Origin: an uncultured Eubacteriales bacterium
GTDB lineage: Bacteria; Bacillota; Clostridia; Christensenellales; Aristaeellaceae
Assembly (NCBI GenBank): GCA_900553295.1
Contig: USCR01000110.1
Span: 1-8,230, forward strand
DNA: 8,230 nucleotides
Direction: 5' to 3'
Below the pieces are notes generated by a model that made no database searches, was not told the DNA's origin, and was given only the letters and a program-made list of their open reading frames with translations. The translations under genes were made by a program, and so were the position numbers. Shown here piece after piece: positions 5,287 to 8,230 of the stretch (the stretch's first letter is position 1; every line of letters begins with the position of its first letter).

Positions 5287-7077
5287 TCAGGCGTTCAGCG
5301 CCCGGAACTGGTCGATGGTTTCCTGGAAAATCTTCAGCGCGTTGCGTACTGGTTCGGGGCTGGTCATGTCCACGCCGGCCAGCTTCAGCGCCTCCAGGGG
5401 CGGCACGCTGGAACCGGCGCTGAGGAAGCGGCGGTAGTCCTGCACGGCGCTTTCGCCCTCCTGCATGATCCGCTGGCTCAGCGCCATGGCCGCGCAAAAG
5501 CCCGTGGCATAGACGAACACATAGAACGCGCGATAGAAATGGGGAATGCGCATCCATTCATTTTCCACCAGGCGGTCCACCACCGCGCCGCCGCCGTAGT
5601 ATTTCTGATTCAGGTCGTAGTAGGCGGCGTTCAGCGCGTCTTTGGTGAGCGGCTCGCCCTTGGCGGCCATGTCATGGCTGATGCGCTCAAACTCGGCAAA
5701 CATGGTCTGACGGTATACCGTGGTGCGGAACTTCTCCAGCAGGTCCACCAGCAGATAGGCCTGGGCCTTGGGATCGGTGAACTTCTTTTGCAGGCTGCGG
5801 AGCATCAGCGCCTCGTTGCAGGTGGAGGCTACCTCCGCCACAAACAGGCTGTAATCCGCCTTGGGATAAGGCTGATGGGTGTTGCTGAAATAGGAGTGCA
5901 TGGCATGGCCCAATTCATGGGCGATGGTCATGGCGCTGGTGAGGTTATTGTTGTGGTTCAGCAGCACATAGGGATGCACCCGCACCAGGTCGCCGCAGGA
6001 GAAAGCGCCGCTGGACTTGTTCTCGTTGGGGTAAACGTCAATCCAGCCGCCGGAATAGGCTTCCTTGAGCTTGGCCACGTAATCCTCCCCCAAGGGAGCC
6101 AGCCCCTCCAGCACCAGCTGGTATGCCTCCGGATAGGGCAGATCCATGTCGAAATTATCCACCAAAGGCGCATACATGTCGTACATATGCAGCTCGCTGA
6201 GTCCCATACGCTCCCGGCGCAGCTTCAGGTAATCCGTCAGGGACGGCAGGGACTCATGCACTGCGGCAATCAGGTTGTCATACACGCTCAGGGGAATTTC
6301 ATAGGGGAACAGGCTGGCCTCCACGGCGGAGGGCATATGCCGGGCATCGGCGTTGAACTGGTCCTTTTTCACGCTGGCGCCATAAATGGCGGCAATGGTG
6401 GCGCCAAAACGTCCGTAGGTGGACATGATGCCTTCCCAGCCCTGGCGGCGCACATCCTGATTGCGGTCGTGCAGATAGGTGCTCAGGTTGCTCTCGCGCA
6501 GGGGAGAGGTGGTGCCATCGGGCATGTGCACATCCGGGAAGGTCATGTCCACATTGGAAAGCATGCTGAAAATGTTGTCCGGGGCCTGCTGAAGCTCGCC
6601 CATCATGGCCAGGAGCTTTTCCTGTTCGGGGGAAAGAATGTGGGGGTTTTCCCGGATCAGATTGCGGATGTACTCGGAATAGTCGGCCATGTCGGGCGCC
6701 GTTTGCAGCGCCTCCAGTTCCGCAGCGGGCAGGGTGAGCAGCTCCGGCTGCAAAAAGGCGCTTTGCGACTCCAGCTGCACGGCCAGGCTCATGGCCTTGC
6801 TCTTGAGGCCCTGGGCCACGGTGTCGCTGTTATCGGTCTCCTGACGCAAAAAGGCGTATTCGTAGATTTCCGCGAACCTTTCGTAGAGGGCGAAAAACGC
6901 GCGGATGGTCCCCTTGGGGTCCTCCGCCACATGGCCCTGCCGGGCGGCAAAGGCCTTGATGGTCTCCAGCGCAGCGGCGCGGGCCTCCTCCCAGGCTTGG
7001 TCGCTGGGGAAAATATGGGTCAAATCCCATTTCCATTGGGCGTCGATTTCACAACGTTTTTTGATCTGCTCAGCCAT
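5287..7077 (-). CDS. pepF: Oligoendopeptidase F, M3 family metallopeptidase
   Basis: This is a cytoplasmic zinc endopeptidase that cuts short and medium peptides, feeding amino acid recycling. The 596 residues match the PepF/M3B length of about 600. The N-terminal helical domain is followed by the catalytic domain containing HELGHAMHSYF (387-397). His387 and His391 bind zinc, Glu388 is the catalytic base, and Glu415 in FVAEVASTCNE (412-422) is the third ligand. GAFSCGDLVRVHPYVLLN lies just before the zinc motif, as expected. The C-terminal half keeps YYGGGAVVD and the Tyr/His-rich region used in substrate binding. No signal peptide is visible. The start is ATG 7075-7077, with GGAG about 8 nt upstream. 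No convincing promoter was found in the 139-bp divergent gap to ispE. A TATATG (-10-like) with a poor -35 at 17 nt is the best candidate. Confidence 0.96.
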   Translation of the reverse strand: MAEQIKKRCEIDAQWKWDLTHIFPSDQAWEEARAAALETIKAFAARQGHVAEDPKGTIRAFFALYERFAEIYEYAFLRQETDNSDTVAQGLKSKAMSLAVQLESQSAFLQPELLTLPAAELEALQTAPDMADYSEYIRNLIRENPHILSPEQEKLLAMMGELQQAPDNIFSMLSNVDMTFPDVHMPDGTTSPLRESNLSTYLHDRNQDVRRQGWEGIMSTYGRFGATIAAIYGASVKKDQFNADARHMPSAVEASLFPYEIPLSVYDNLIAAVHESLPSLTDYLKLRRERMGLSELHMYDMYAPLVDNFDMDLPYPEAYQLVLEGLAPLGEDYVAKLKEAYSGGWIDVYPNENKSSGAFSCGDLVRVHPYVLLNHNNNLTSAMTIAHELGHAMHSYFSNTHQPYPKADYSLFVAEVASTCNEALMLRSLQKKFTDPKAQAYLLVDLLEKFRTTVYRQTMFAEFERISHDMAAKGEPLTKDALNAAYYDLNQKYYGGGAVVDRLVENEWMRIPHFYRAFYVFVYATGFCAAMALSQRIMQEGESAVQDYRRFLSAGSSVPPLEALKLAGVDMTSPEPVRNALKIFQETIDQFRALNA

Positions 7078-7162
7078 AGCGCATCTCCTTATCTATCCGC
7101 CAGCAGGCGGTATAACACAGTCATATATGCATACGACGCGCGGGCGGAAAATCCTGCCGCCG

Positions 7163-7191
7163 TTGCGATTCCTTACTAAATCTGGTATCAT
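7163..7191 (+). promoter_or_regulatory. SigA-type promoter of ispE, extended -10
   Basis: TTGCGA (7163-7168) and TATCAT (7186-7191) are separated by 17 nt. TGG directly before the -10 gives an extended -10 (TGn). The start would be near 7198, a leader of about 20 nt. Two CCGCC/GGCGG short dyads (7097-7110 and 7143-7161) lie in the same divergent gap, without a clear role. Confidence 0.75.
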
Positions 7192-7216
7192 AGCATGCTG
7201 GAGAGGGTGGAATATC

Positions 7217-8083
7217 ATGCATGTAGTGGCACGGGCGAAAATCAACTGGACCCTGGATATCGTAGGCAAGCGGGAGGACGGCTACCACCTGATGGATATG
7301 CTCATGCAGCCGGTGGAGCTGGCGGACGAGCTGACCCTGGAAAAGACGGAAAATGGTTTGACGCTTACGGTGAGCGGTTATCCCCGGGTGAAGGCCGGGC
7401 CGGACAACCTGGCGCTACGTGCCGCGCAAGCGCTGCAGGCGCAAACGGGCTACCGGGGCGGGGCAAGCATCCACCTGCACAAACGCATTCCCGTGGGAGC
7501 CGGGCTAGGGGGTGGAAGCGCTGACGCAGCGGGGGTGTTGGCGGGCCTTAACCGGCTATGGGAAACGGGCTTGACCCAGCAGGAACTGGAAGCGCTGGGC
7601 CTTCGCCTGGGGGCCGACGTACCCTTTTGCCTGCGGGGCGGGTTGCAGCGGGCGCAAGGCGTGGGGGAGAAACTTACGCCCATGGCTTGCGGCGGACTGT
7701 TCTGGCTGGTGATTTTGCAACCCTGCCCTGGCCTGAGCACACGGGAGGTATTTGGCCGCTTCCGCCTGGATGACAGGGAGAACCGGCCGGATACCCAGGC
7801 TGCCGCCACGGCCCTGGCAGCGGGGGATTGGCGCGGGTTATGCCGCAGCCTGGGGAACGTGCTCCAGGGGGTTAGCGCGGAACTGCGGCCGGAGATTGGT
7901 GAGGGCATTGCCGCCCTGCGGGCGCATGGCGCGGCGGGCGCGTGGATGACCGGCAGCGGATCGGCGGTGTTCGGCCTGTTTACCCGCGCGCAGGTTGCCC
8001 GGGAGGCGCAGCAGGAGCTGCACCAGCGCTGGCGCAGCTGCTTTATGACCCACACCTGTCAGGAAAGCGTGCTGCTGGACTAA
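7217..8083 (+). CDS. ispE: 4-diphosphocytidyl-2-C-methyl-D-erythritol kinase
   Basis: IspE phosphorylates CDP-methylerythritol in the MEP pathway for isoprenoid precursors. The 288 residues are normal for the family. This GHMP kinase shows RAKINWTLDIVGKREDGYH (6-24, Lys8 near the substrate), the glycine-rich ATP loop PVGAGLGGGSADAAG (92-106), LGADVPFCLRGG (131-142) with the expected catalytic Asp133, and the C-terminal GAWMTGSGSAVFGLF (241-255). The start is ATG 7217, with GAGAGGGTGG (7201-7210) 6 nt upstream. The frame stays open further upstream, but that stretch overlaps pepF on the other strand. A methyltransferase gene follows 24 nt later, so the two are probably cotranscribed. The promoter is within the divergent gap shared with pepF. 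Confidence 0.96.
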   Translation: MHVVARAKINWTLDIVGKREDGYHLMDMLMQPVELADELTLEKTENGLTLTVSGYPRVKAGPDNLALRAAQALQAQTGYRGGASIHLHKRIPVGAGLGGGSADAAGVLAGLNRLWETGLTQQELEALGLRLGADVPFCLRGGLQRAQGVGEKLTPMACGGLFWLVILQPCPGLSTREVFGRFRLDDRENRPDTQAAATALAAGDWRGLCRSLGNVLQGVSAELRPEIGEGIAALRAHGAAGAWMTGSGSAVFGLFTRAQVAREAQQELHQRWRSCFMTHTCQESVLLD

Positions 8084-8107
8084 GCACTATGAATAGGAGG
8101 AAGTGAC

Positions 8108-8230
8108 ATGGCCATGATGGGGAATCCGTACGATCAGGAAAATTTCTTTCAGCAATATGCGCAAATGCCCCGGAGCCAGGGCGGGCTTGCCGCAGCGGGG
8201 GAATGGCAGCAGCTGCGGGCGCTTTTTCCA
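8108..8230 (+). CDS. SAM-dependent methyltransferase, N-terminal fragment (runs off the right edge)
   Basis: Only 41 residues are visible, starting MAMMGNPYDQENFFQQYAQM and then RSQGGLAAAGEWQQLRALFP. The order NPYD..NFF..Y.QM.RS..GL.AAGEW is the typical opening of a group of clostridial class I methyltransferases; the SAM-binding glycine loop would follow just outside the window. ATG 8108 has AGGAGG (8095-8100) 7 nt upstream. It probably shares the ispE transcript. The methyl acceptor cannot be guessed, and the family call rests on memory of this N-terminal pattern, without a catalytic motif in view. Confidence 0.72.
   Translation, partial: MAMMGNPYDQENFFQQYAQMPRSQGGLAAAGEWQQLRALFP

Noticed and set aside
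7097..7161. Two CCGCC/GGCGG dyads between pepF and ispE as operators
   Set aside because: The arms are 5 bp and GC-only in a GC-rich genome; there is no shared core beyond that.
5122..7179. 685-residue open frame on the plus strand
   Set aside because: It is the antisense shadow of pepF and the small acidic gene, both of which have clear family motifs or ribosome binding sites. Its His/Gly/Val-rich composition is typical of a reversed GC-rich gene.
8089..8106. Five-codon reading frame (ATG to TGA) over the methyltransferase ribosome binding site
   Set aside because: It has no Shine-Dalgarno of its own and is easily produced by chance.
1..8230. CRISPR array, insertion sequence, prophage, toxin-antitoxin pair or defence system
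   Set aside because: No regular repeats, transposase, integrase or defence-type domains were seen on either strand; the genes are mainly housekeeping.

Overview
The window looks like an ordinary chromosomal segment from a fairly GC-rich member of the Bacillota, probably class Clostridia. This rests on purine-rich GGAGG-type ribosome binding sites before most genes, SigA-type promoters with 17-nt spacers, a T-box leader on leuA, a LytTR regulator, and a clostridial-type pyruvate phosphate dikinase. No mobile element, CRISPR array, rRNA or tRNA was seen.

Layout, left to right. (1) The 5' part of ppdK runs leftward off the window. Its leader of about 100 nt has several mutually exclusive pairings, one of which involves the Shine-Dalgarno sequence. 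(2) Two rightward genes follow: a stand-alone prolyl-tRNA editing (YbaK/ProX-like) protein, and a LytTR transcription regulator driven by a textbook consensus promoter. (3) A convergent spacer (2283-2539) holds a set of strong hairpins that should stop transcription from both sides. (4) A leftward block contains leuA, with its own promoter, T-box and leader terminator, followed by a translationally coupled small membrane-anchored protein. Upstream of leuA on the same strand lie pepF and a small acidic protein. (5) At the right end ispE reads rightward from its own promoter and is followed by the start of a SAM-dependent methyltransferase gene that leaves the window.

The genes are mostly housekeeping: PEP/pyruvate interconversion, leucine synthesis controlled by uncharged tRNA-Leu, peptide breakdown, isoprenoid precursor synthesis and tRNA proofreading. 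They do not form one pathway.

I found no clearly new multi-gene system. The points most worth a second look are the LytTR regulator, whose receiver domain has lost its phosphoacceptor aspartate, acidic pair and conserved lysine; the switch-like ppdK leader; the inverted repeat over the leuA -10 box, which could add a second control layer to the T-box; and the two unrecognised small proteins next to leuA.
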